From positions 1 to 13,128 of the forward strand of contig JABIQT010000394.1 of assembly GCA_018667995.1 (NCBI GenBank): a stretch of 13,128 bases of DNA. The letters are read 5' to 3'. The stretch is from Candidatus Latescibacterota bacterium (GTDB taxonomy: Bacteria > JAAXHH01 > JABIQT01). A model generated the notes under the pieces. That model ran no database searches, was not told where the DNA came from, and saw only the letters and a program-made list of their open reading frames with translations. The position numbers were made by a program, and so were the translations under genes. Shown one piece after another: positions 6,875 to 13,128 of the stretch; positions within the stretch are counted from its first letter, which is position 1; each line of letters begins with the position of its first letter.

Positions 6875-7774
6875 ATGAAAGCAAACATCTCCATTGACTT
6901 CGAAGGAGAAGAGCAATACTTCCGCACACTCGGCGTATCACCCGAGGGCAGGCTGAGTGACAACTTCTACAGCAGATGCGCGGAACGTTTCTTGGAGATT
7001 TTTGAGCGCGTGGGCGTCAAGGCAACGTTCTTCATTGTCGGCCAGGACGTGGACGAAAACTTGGATACCCTCCGACAGATCGTCAAGGCGGGGCATCAGA
7101 TTGGCAATCACAGCCATGACCATCAGTTCGCCATGTCTCGTTATGACGTGGAAGAACAGAACGACGATATCCAGCGGGCCCACGAAAAAATCAAGAGTGC
7201 CCTGGACGTGGAGGCGCGGTGTTATCGAGCGCCCTGCTACGATGTCTCGTATCCCAACATCGAGTTTCTTCACTCTCTGGGATATCAATGCGATTCGTCC
7301 TTCTATCCAAGCAACCTGGCTTATTTTCAGCGGCTGTTCCTCAAGGCATATACGAACCGACCCGTATCGATGGGACCAACCGACGTACACCGATACCCGG
7401 GGCGCCCCTTCCTTCTGGATGTCTCAGCGTCCCCTCCTGTTGTCAGCGATCGAGCCAACGGGACGACACTGCTGGAGGTTCCGATCCCGTACTTTTCGCC
7501 CCTGCAACTGCCCCTGTATTCGACACCGCAGTTCGCCTTAGGGAAAGGCTTCGTCGTTAGGGGCGTACGGTCGCTGCTTCGGCGTCAGATTCCATTCACA
7601 TACGAGCTCCACTCCCTTGATGTGGCCTGTGAGACTACAGATGGGATCGATCCGGCACTCCGCCGAATCCCGCAAATGAGGGTTGGATTACAGAAAAAGA
7701 CGTCTGATTTCGAGGAGATCTTCACGATCATGAAGAACGAGGCCGACATCGTGCCGATTACTGACCTGGCATGA
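6875..7774 (+). CDS. NodB-type polysaccharide deacetylase family protein (CE4; ArnD/XrtA-associated-like)
   Basis: A 299-residue metal-dependent deacylase of the NodB-homology family, which removes acetyl or formyl groups from sugar amines. Motif 1 is SIDFEGE (6-12) with Asp8 as likely catalytic base; this D-x-E form differs from the usual TFDDG and resembles the ArnD and XrtA-associated branches. ATFFIVGQDV (50-59) follows. Motif 2 is NHSHDH (78-83), giving the His79-x3-His83 metal pair. Motif 3 is RAPCY (118-122). The C-terminal ELHSLDV (244-250) supplies the late His246. There is no signal peptide, so it is probably cytoplasmic or membrane-peripheral, acting on a lipid-linked or nucleotide sugar rather than an exported polymer. 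ATG 6875 is chosen over the in-frame TTG at 6851 since homology begins immediately and AGAGAGA (6859-6865) lies 9 nt upstream. It is the first gene of the rightward operon and overlaps the formyltransferase by 4 bp. Confidence 0.88.
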   Translation: MKANISIDFEGEEQYFRTLGVSPEGRLSDNFYSRCAERFLEIFERVGVKATFFIVGQDVDENLDTLRQIVKAGHQIGNHSHDHQFAMSRYDVEEQNDDIQRAHEKIKSALDVEARCYRAPCYDVSYPNIEFLHSLGYQCDSSFYPSNLAYFQRLFLKAYTNRPVSMGPTDVHRYPGRPFLLDVSASPPVVSDRANGTTLLEVPIPYFSPLQLPLYSTPQFALGKGFVVRGVRSLLRRQIPFTYELHSLDVACETTDGIDPALRRIPQMRVGLQKKTSDFEEIFTIMKNEADIVPITDLA

Positions 7775-8559
7775 ACGTCGTCTTGTTCACAGTCGATGAG
7801 CCGCTGTTAAACAATCCCTGTGTCTTCCGCCTCTGTGAGGAACTTCAGGGAACAATTCGCGGCATCGTCGATTGCAAGGGCTTCCATAGCCGTCGACGAT
7901 CCATAGCAACTGCGCTCATTCTCGGTCCCTCGGGACTTGCCAGGCTTGCCTGGAGACGCGTCTTCAGACCTCAACAGTCGCTGAGCGATCACTGTAGACA
8001 AAACGACCTACCCTATCTCCAGACCGATGACATTAACAGTCAAGCTGTCCTCGACTTTTGCGACACCCTGGAAGCCGATGCCATCGTCAGCCTGGTCCTG
8101 GCACAGAAAATCAAGAAAGAGCTCCTTGCACGCTTCCCGGCGATCAACGTCCATTTCGCCGATCTGCCAAACTATCGCGGCATCTTCCCTGTGTTCTGGG
8201 CTTTGCATGAAGGTGAGAAACGGGTAGGGATCAGCGCCCACGAGATCATCCAGCAGTTCGACAAGGGTAAGGTGATCGCCCGCGACTACGTGGAAGTAAA
8301 GCGCGGGACAGGCAGCTTCCTACCCACCATGGATTCCTGCTTCGAGAGAACGCCGGCGTTGATTGCCAAGGCTCTCGGCTTCCTCGATCCTGCCACGCGA
8401 GACGACTACGCCCTGCCCGAGGGCCGTGAGGAAGATGGCAGTTACCACTCCATCCCGGGGCTCGGTGATATCCTCCGCTACCACCTCAACTCAGATTCAG
8501 AGATCGACTGCGCGGGATCTGCGGCGGAACTCGGCGGCGACTCGGGGTCAGGCAACTGA
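7771..8559 (+). CDS. Formyltransferase family protein (likely sugar-amine N-formyltransferase)
   Basis: A 262-residue protein of the formyl_transf_N family (PF00551), which moves a formyl group from 10-formyl-tetrahydrofolate to an amine. The core is INVHFADLPNYRGIFPVFWA (125-144), the N-x-H...LPxYRG signature, then the GISAHEI stretch (153-159) and FDKGKVIA (163-170). The catalytic triad would be Asn126, His128 and Asp164, all present. It lacks the C-terminal domain of methionyl-tRNA formyltransferase (normally about 310 residues), and purine formyltransferase would not belong here, so an amino-sugar substrate like that of the ArnA N-domain, WbtJ or VioF is most likely. The residues after about 210 are acidic and poorly conserved-looking. 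ATGA overlap (7771-7774) with the deacetylase suggests coupled translation; the next gene starts 19 bp after the stop. Substrate identity is inference. Confidence 0.87.
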   Translation: MNVVLFTVDEPLLNNPCVFRLCEELQGTIRGIVDCKGFHSRRRSIATALILGPSGLARLAWRRVFRPQQSLSDHCRQNDLPYLQTDDINSQAVLDFCDTLEADAIVSLVLAQKIKKELLARFPAINVHFADLPNYRGIFPVFWALHEGEKRVGISAHEIIQQFDKGKVIARDYVEVKRGTGSFLPTMDSCFERTPALIAKALGFLDPATRDDYALPEGREEDGSYHSIPGLGDILRYHLNSDSEIDCAGSAAELGGDSGSGN

Positions 8560-8578
8560 TCCTGCGGCTGGAGATCCG

Positions 8579-9709
8579 ATGATGGTGTCAGACGCAGAAG
8601 TCGTTGTGGTGGGCGGAGGTTTTTTCGGGATGTACCTCGCTGCCCACTTTGGAGGGCAGGGACGCGATGTATTGCTGATCGAGCGCGAACGCGACTTCAT
8701 GCAGCGAGCCTCCTATGTAAATCAGGCACGAGTGCACAACGGCTATCACTATCCACGCAGTATTCTGACTGCGTTGCGATCGCGGATTTCATTTCCCCGC
8801 TTCTGCGCCGAATTCGCAGATTGTATCGACGGGTCCTTTGATAAGTACTACATGATTGGTAAGCTCCTCGGCAACGTAACGGCGAAACAGTTTACCGAGT
8901 TCTGCCAGCGGATTGGAGCTCCCTGCGAACCAGCCCCGAAAGAGGTGTTGGACTGGGTCAACCCGCGCCTGATTGAGGCAGCCTGGCGTGTCGAGGAAGT
9001 AGCATTCGATGCGATCAAACTGAAGCAGACCATGTGTGGGATGTTGGACGACAACTCCGTATCATGCCTACTTGGGACGACAGCTGAGAGCATTCGTCGC
9101 GATGGCAATCAGATTGAGATCCTGTGCTCTGCTACGGAAGATTCCTGCCGACAGCAGCGGATCCGTACTCGCCAGGTATTCAATTGTACCTATGCAATGA
9201 CCAATTCCCTCTTGACCAACAGTGGCTTGGAACTGATTCCGTTGGTACATGAGCATACGGAACTGTGTCTCGTTGAGGTCCCCGAACAGTTCAGGAATTG
9301 CGGCATCACGGTGATGTGTGGTCCCTTCTTTTCCTGCATGCCCTTTCCGCCGAAATCAATGCACTCTTTCAGTCACGTGCGCTATACTCCACACTACCAA
9401 TGGGAGGATGACGGGATACGGGGCTACGCAGATGTCGATCGGCACGGGCTTTCGGCTCGCAACTCGGCATGGCGTCATATGCAACTCGACGCTCAGCGAT
9501 ATATCCCGATGCTGGCAGACTGCCACTACAAGGAATCACTCTTTGAGATAAAGACGACTCTGCCAAGCAGTGCGGTGGATGACTCCCGACCGTTCCTTTG
9601 GAAACCAAACCATGGACTACCCGGATTTCATTGCCTGCTTGGGGGCAAGATTGACAACATCTACGATGCCGTGGATGTGATCAAGCAATACGGATTGGAC
9701 ACAGGATGA
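8579..9709 (+). CDS. FAD-dependent oxidoreductase (DAO-like fold)
   Basis: A 376-residue flavoenzyme of the DAO / NAD(P)-binding Rossmann type. EVVVVGGGFFGMYLAAHF at 7-24 is the FAD-binding GxGxxG region, and Glu35 in LLIERE closes the second strand to hold the ribose. A striking conserved-looking stretch follows, YVNQARVHNGYHYPRS (46-61), where the isoalloxazine or substrate would sit. The C-terminus has the late FAD motif region LLGGKIDNIYDA (356-367). The middle (about 90-330) is not recognisable beyond a mixed substrate domain. It likely oxidises an amine or hydroxyl on a sugar or lipid-linked sugar; the substrate is unknown. ATG 8579 (or 8582) follows GGAG at 8570-8573; the open frame reaching back to 8363 overlaps the formyltransferase and is rejected. 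It overlaps the next gene by ATGA. Confidence 0.82.
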   Translation: MMVSDAEVVVVGGGFFGMYLAAHFGGQGRDVLLIERERDFMQRASYVNQARVHNGYHYPRSILTALRSRISFPRFCAEFADCIDGSFDKYYMIGKLLGNVTAKQFTEFCQRIGAPCEPAPKEVLDWVNPRLIEAAWRVEEVAFDAIKLKQTMCGMLDDNSVSCLLGTTAESIRRDGNQIEILCSATEDSCRQQRIRTRQVFNCTYAMTNSLLTNSGLELIPLVHEHTELCLVEVPEQFRNCGITVMCGPFFSCMPFPPKSMHSFSHVRYTPHYQWEDDGIRGYADVDRHGLSARNSAWRHMQLDAQRYIPMLADCHYKESLFEIKTTLPSSAVDDSRPFLWKPNHGLPGFHCLLGGKIDNIYDAVDVIKQYGLDTG

Positions 9710-10749
9710 ATGCAGCTAGTCAGTTTGGTGCGCCGGAAGAGAGGCTGGAGTGCTTTGTTTCTGTCGCCTGCACGTTGAGAGATGGAACCCTTGATCTCGA
9801 CCAGTACGTCGAGGAGTTGAGTAGGCATCTCGAAGAGCGCTTTGCAGACCATGAGATCCTCCTCGTACACCTGGGAGCCGACGCGCATCTCATACTGAGT
9901 GTAACGGAACTGCTCAGCTGTGTACCAAATGTGCGTTTCATTGAGTTGGCACCCGGGATCGAAGACGACATCGTCCACAGCGTCTGTGTCGACAATGCCA
10001 TAGGTGATTTCGTCGTTGTCCTCGACCCCCGCCGTGACCCAGCCGGTATCGTTTCGGATCTGGTCGACAAGTGTCGAAGCGGTTCGGATGTTGTGGTCGG
10101 CGTGGCCAGGCATCCGGCAACGATCGGCTACCGCATGATGGCCCCCCTCATGCGCCGCGTGCTGAGAAGGACCGGATACAATCTCCCGAGAGATATCACC
10201 GGTCTCTGCTGCCTGAGTCGTCAGGCGGTGTCTTCAGTATTGCGCATCGGGCGATCCCATCATGAGTTCATGAACCGTATCGCTCGTTCTGGATACCCGG
10301 TCTTTGCCTTGGAGTACGAGCCGAAAGTCAGGTTGCGGAAGACTCTGATAGCCGGCTTGCACAGCGCGCTCCGGGCGCTGGTTTTCAACTCCAGAAGTCC
10401 CCTCCGCTGGATCGTCGCTGTCGGCCTGTTTGGGAGCTGCCTGTCCGCGGCTGCGTCCGGCTATAGCATTCTAGTGCATTTCGTGCGAGACCACGTCCAG
10501 GAGGGTTGGACGACGACCATGGTACTGATTTCTGGTCTGTTCATGCTGCAGTTTGCGATCCTTGCCCTGCTGGGCGAGTACGTGGGTCATCTCTTGGAGG
10601 AGTTGAGTTGTCGGGACGCCTACTCGGTTGTCTTCGAGAAGCACAGTTCTGTCATGGTCGACGAATTGCGTCGAAACGTGAAGACGGAAGCACGGTCTGC
10701 AGCTTCGCAGGAGACCACTCGCCCTGACTCTGAGTCTCCAACGTCGTGA
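9706..10749 (+). CDS. GtrB/ArnC-like membrane GT2 homologue with degenerate catalytic motifs
   Basis: A 347-residue protein built like polyprenyl-phosphate glycosyltransferases (GtrB, ArnC, DPM1 type): an N-terminal GT2-like domain of about 220 residues, then two membrane helices (about 235-260 and 270-293). The family ending SPLRW...LQFAILALLGEYVGHLLEE (231-299) is well kept. The catalytic part is not: where the family has [IV]DDGSxD it reads VHLGADA (54-60), and where it has LDADLQDP it reads LDPRRDP (106-112), so the second Asp of DxD and the nucleotide-binding Asp pair are gone. The N-terminal VxPxYNE is also replaced (VSVACTLRDG, 18-27). The frame is intact and overlaps both neighbours by 4 bp, so it is not a decaying gene. 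It may be an inactive membrane scaffold or an enzyme with altered chemistry. The C-terminal 40 residues are polar and probably disordered. Confidence 0.8.
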   Translation: MNAASQFGAPEERLECFVSVACTLRDGTLDLDQYVEELSRHLEERFADHEILLVHLGADAHLILSVTELLSCVPNVRFIELAPGIEDDIVHSVCVDNAIGDFVVVLDPRRDPAGIVSDLVDKCRSGSDVVVGVARHPATIGYRMMAPLMRRVLRRTGYNLPRDITGLCCLSRQAVSSVLRIGRSHHEFMNRIARSGYPVFALEYEPKVRLRKTLIAGLHSALRALVFNSRSPLRWIVAVGLFGSCLSAAASGYSILVHFVRDHVQEGWTTTMVLISGLFMLQFAILALLGEYVGHLLEELSCRDAYSVVFEKHSSVMVDELRRNVKTEARSAASQETTRPDSESPTS

Positions 10750-11579
10750 GCCAGGCAGATCCTGACCTCTCTCGGGTGGTGCCGTCCTACAATGCGACGG
10801 TCCTGCGAGCGCGTCGTTCCAGGTATTGCGTGTGTGTTTACGTGATCAACGAAGGGGATCGTCTTCGTCGGCAGCTGGCACGAATGCGCTCATTCAGCGC
10901 CGAAATAGATATCGTCATCGCTGATGGTGGCAGCACGGATGGCTCAACGGATCTTAGTTTTCTCAAGGAGCAGGGCGTCGCGGCCTTGCTCACGAAGACC
11001 AGCGCGGGGAAGCTCAGTTCGCAGATGAGAATGGCCTTTGCCTGGGCCCTGTCGCAAGGGTACGATGGCGTCGTCTGCGTTGATGGCAATGACAAGGATG
11101 GCATCGAGGAAACACCGACCTTCATTCGATGCCTGGAGGAGGGCTACGATCACGTACAGGGTTCGCGATTCATGATTGGCGGCGAACATCGCAATACGCC
11201 CACGTTGCGTCTCTTGGCGGTTCGTGCGTTGCACGTACCCCTCATCAGTTTGGCCGCAGGGATACGCTACACTGACACAACCAATGGCTACAGGGCATAC
11301 AGTGCCAAGCTGCTCACTGATTCTCGCATGGCTCTCTTCCGTGATATCTTCTCAGACTACGAATTGCACTACTACCTCGCCGTGCGGGCGCCTCGATTGG
11401 GCCTGCAGTGCAAAGAGATACCCGTGAGCCGCTGTTATCCTCCCACGGGGAAGACGCCAACAAAGATTCGCTCCTTCGCAGCCCATCTGAGAGTCCTCGC
11501 TCAGCTCGTTGGCGTGTGCATCGGCGCCTATAACCCTGATTCAAGGTTTCTGAGCTATCTGCTGAGAAGAAGCGGTTGA
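10746..11579 (+). CDS. Family 2 glycosyltransferase, soluble
   Basis: A 277-residue GT-A fold enzyme with the family 2 motifs that the preceding protein lacks: VINEGD (33-38), IADGGSTDGST (58-68) for the nucleotide sugar, VDGNDKDG (112-119) as the DxD-type metal site, QGSRF (138-142), and the acceptor-side TDTTNGYRAYS (176-186). These resemble dolichol-/polyprenyl-phosphate sugar transferases. No C-terminal membrane helices are present; only a mildly hydrophobic stretch occurs around 249-262, so membrane attachment would need a partner. The late RCYPPTGKTPTKI (229-241) is basic and could meet lipid phosphate. The GTG start at 10746 overlaps the previous stop as GTGA, implying translational coupling. 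It is followed by an 81-bp gap before the GT-C-like gene. The sugar donor is unknown. Confidence 0.88.
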   Translation: MSQADPDLSRVVPSYNATVLRARRSRYCVCVYVINEGDRLRRQLARMRSFSAEIDIVIADGGSTDGSTDLSFLKEQGVAALLTKTSAGKLSSQMRMAFAWALSQGYDGVVCVDGNDKDGIEETPTFIRCLEEGYDHVQGSRFMIGGEHRNTPTLRLLAVRALHVPLISLAAGIRYTDTTNGYRAYSAKLLTDSRMALFRDIFSDYELHYYLAVRAPRLGLQCKEIPVSRCYPPTGKTPTKIRSFAAHLRVLAQLVGVCIGAYNPDSRFLSYLLRRSG

Positions 11580-11660
11580 GGATTTTGGCGGAGCGAGGAG
11601 ACGGGCAAGACACCAGGCCTTCAACACTCAGCAACTTCGACACGACGGAGTGAACCCCTC

Positions 11661-13128
11661 GTGAGCAACCTGTCGCAACCTTTGTCGTATGCCCTGTCCT
11701 TCGTCTGGGGCTTGTCTGTTCTTGCCGCTTTCATCGGCTGGGGGAAGACGTTCGAGACCATCCTGCGATCCAGTGCTCCGATCAATTGGGGGAGAGCCGG
11801 CGCCTACGGCATCGGGGTTGCTGTCCTGTACGGCGGGTTACTGAATCTGACACACCTTATCTCGCAGAAGTCCGTCTTCATCTTTGTCGCCGCTGGTTGC
11901 CTGCTGTGCATTCGCGCTTGGATCCTGCAAGTGCAGGCACGCTCAGCTCCCGGGTATCCTTCAGGGCAAGTCGATCGACGCGTGAGTATTTCGCATTTCC
12001 TTCTGCTACTTACCACGATCCTGGCGCTCTTCTACTACGGTGGCAACGTCTGGGGATACGCAACGGGATTCAACGCGGACGATGACTACCAGGGGTATTT
12101 TGTCTTCGCAGAGAGGATGTTACAGGAGGGCCATCTTCCACACGATCCATTCAACCTTCGCAGACTGCGATCGAGCCTGGGCGGCCATGATTTCCTGAGT
12201 GTCATCGGTACGGCGGTTGGGTCCGAATCGAACATGAATCTGGTAGAGCCTGGTTTGGCCTCTCTCGTGGCCATAGGCACGCTGCTTGGGATTGGCAGGG
12301 GTAACCTTGCAGCATCACCCCTCCGGTTTGTACCTGCTCTGTTGCTCCTCGTGATTCCCCTTCCCGCAAGAAATGTCACCAGTCTGATGAGTGGGATCGC
12401 GCTTCTACTTGCCCTGTTTGGGATCCTGCGGAACTCGACACCTGAGGGCAGGTTAGAAATTGGGCAGAGAGCGGCTGCCGGGTTGATCGTCGCCACGCTA
12501 TGTGCGTTCAGAAACACCTATCTCGCCCAGGTTTCAGTTATTGTTCTCGTGTGCTATCTGCCAGTGATGGCATCGGCTGAACGCAGACGGAAGGTCGTGG
12601 AGGAGATCCTCTCGATCGCGGGTTTCTCGCTGTTGTTCCTCTCGCCCTGGCTCCTGGCATCGGCCATCGAGAATCACACCCTCATGTATCCCTATACTGG
12701 AACTGGTTCTGTGGCTGTGTTGCCTGATCTGTCCATTGCTTACTTGATGGGCGAGATTGACGGTGCCATGGTGAAAAGTGCCTTCTTCACCACTGTCACG
12801 GATCCTCTTCTCATCTGCACTCTGGTACTTCAACTCTTCTTCCTGGTGTTGCGCACGAACCAAGGTGCAGAGTTCAAAGAGATCGTCCCATATTCCATCG
12901 GCCTGATCCTCGCCGCATTGGCCACAGAGATCTTCACAATCCGATACGATCCCAACGGTAGGTATTCCTTCCCTCTGTTCTGCACGGCTTTCCTTGTCGG
13001 TGTCCAGGGACTTATGGGAGCAAGTACAGCTTTGCTCGGCACGACATGGAGGAGGAAGTGGCTGTGCGTAGGATGCGTCCTGCTCATATCAGCAGGATAT
13101 TTGTGGGGCAAGGAGGGCGAGGTGAGAA
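11661..13128 (+). CDS. Large GT-C-like multi-pass membrane protein (3' end outside window)
   Basis: An open frame of 489 codons running off the right edge. It has a hydrophobic start (about 8-27), then about ten or more membrane helices. The first big loop after the YYGGN helix contains the acidic cluster FNADDDYQGYFVFAERMLQ (137-155) with Asp140-142, followed by HDPFNLRRLRSSLGGHDF (161-178). An acidic pair in the first extracytoplasmic loop is the hallmark of GT-C glycosyltransferases that use polyprenyl-linked donors (ArnT, PMT, STT3 types). A later loop has RYDPNGRYSFPLF (about 430-442). GTG 11661 is used because GGAG (11647-11650) lies 10 nt upstream and no other start codon occurs in frame after the preceding stop. 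It is probably the last-step transferase of this operon; full length and C-terminal domain are not visible. Confidence 0.75.
   Translation, partial: MSNLSQPLSYALSFVWGLSVLAAFIGWGKTFETILRSSAPINWGRAGAYGIGVAVLYGGLLNLTHLISQKSVFIFVAAGCLLCIRAWILQVQARSAPGYPSGQVDRRVSISHFLLLLTTILALFYYGGNVWGYATGFNADDDYQGYFVFAERMLQEGHLPHDPFNLRRLRSSLGGHDFLSVIGTAVGSESNMNLVEPGLASLVAIGTLLGIGRGNLAASPLRFVPALLLLVIPLPARNVTSLMSGIALLLALFGILRNSTPEGRLEIGQRAAAGLIVATLCAFRNTYLAQVSVIVLVCYLPVMASAERRRKVVEEILSIAGFSLLFLSPWLLASAIENHTLMYPYTGTGSVAVLPDLSIAYLMGEIDGAMVKSAFFTTVTDPLLICTLVLQLFFLVLRTNQGAEFKEIVPYSIGLILAALATEIFTIRYDPNGRYSFPLFCTAFLVGVQGLMGASTALLGTTWRRKWLCVGCVLLISAGYLWGKEGEVR

Noticed and set aside
8363-8578. Extended start for the FAD oxidoreductase
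   Set aside because: It overlaps the formyltransferase by about 200 bp and reads as low-complexity Ser/Thr/Arg sequence; ATG 8579 with GGAG is better.
12086-13111. Minus-strand open frames at the right end
   Set aside because: All lie antisense to the 489-codon membrane protein frame, which has coherent hydrophobic segments and a GT-C-like loop motif.

Overview
This is a bacterial window of moderately high GC, densely packed with genes for building and exporting a cell-surface polysaccharide or glycolipid. A predicted lipoprotein (VLLGC lipobox), an O-antigen ligase/polymerase-type membrane protein and several lipid-linked glycosylation proteins suggest a diderm (Gram-negative-type) bacterium. 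Frequent GTG starts and 4-bp ATGA/GTGA overlaps fit that, but nothing seen here fixes the phylum. No rRNA, tRNA, CRISPR array, insertion sequence or phage gene was recognised.

Layout. (1) 1-2339, plus strand: the possible tail of an upstream gene, a putative lipoprotein with TPR-like helices and a C-terminal jelly-roll (carbohydrate-binding-like) region, and an O-antigen ligase/Wzy-family polymerase. (2) 2372-4060, minus strand: a large multi-pass membrane protein with a soluble C-terminal domain, possibly GT-C-like. (3) 4061-4678: a 618-bp divergent region without a convincing gene. It holds three perfect tandem copies of a 15-bp unit and two GC-rich imperfect hairpins. (4) 4679-5647, plus strand: an NAD-dependent sugar epimerase/dehydratase. 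(5) 5692-6747, minus strand: a flippase-like membrane protein of the lysylphosphatidylglycerol-synthase TM family, convergent with the epimerase. (6) 6748-6874: a compact divergent promoter region with a good sigma-70-like promoter reading rightward. (7) 6875-13128 and beyond, plus strand: a tight operon of NodB-type polysaccharide deacetylase, formyltransferase, FAD-dependent oxidoreductase, two-TM GtrB/ArnC-like protein, soluble GT2 glycosyltransferase, and a large GT-C-like membrane protein cut by the window edge.

How the genes may work together. The rightward operon has the family composition of the Arn (aminoarabinose) lipid A pathway: a formyltransferase (ArnA N-domain type), a polyprenyl-phosphate GT2 with two C-terminal membrane helices (ArnC type), a NodB-type deacylase (ArnD type) and a GT-C membrane transferase (ArnT type). 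A sugar SDR and a flippase-like protein sit next door. An FAD oxidoreductase and a second GT2 are additions, and no aminotransferase is visible. The ArnC-like protein has lost the usual GT2 nucleotide-sugar and DxD residues but keeps its membrane part. It overlaps by 4 bp a soluble GT2 that keeps those motifs. This suggests a two-part glycosyltransferase made of an inactive membrane partner and an active soluble partner. The whole scheme is inference from family membership and gene order.
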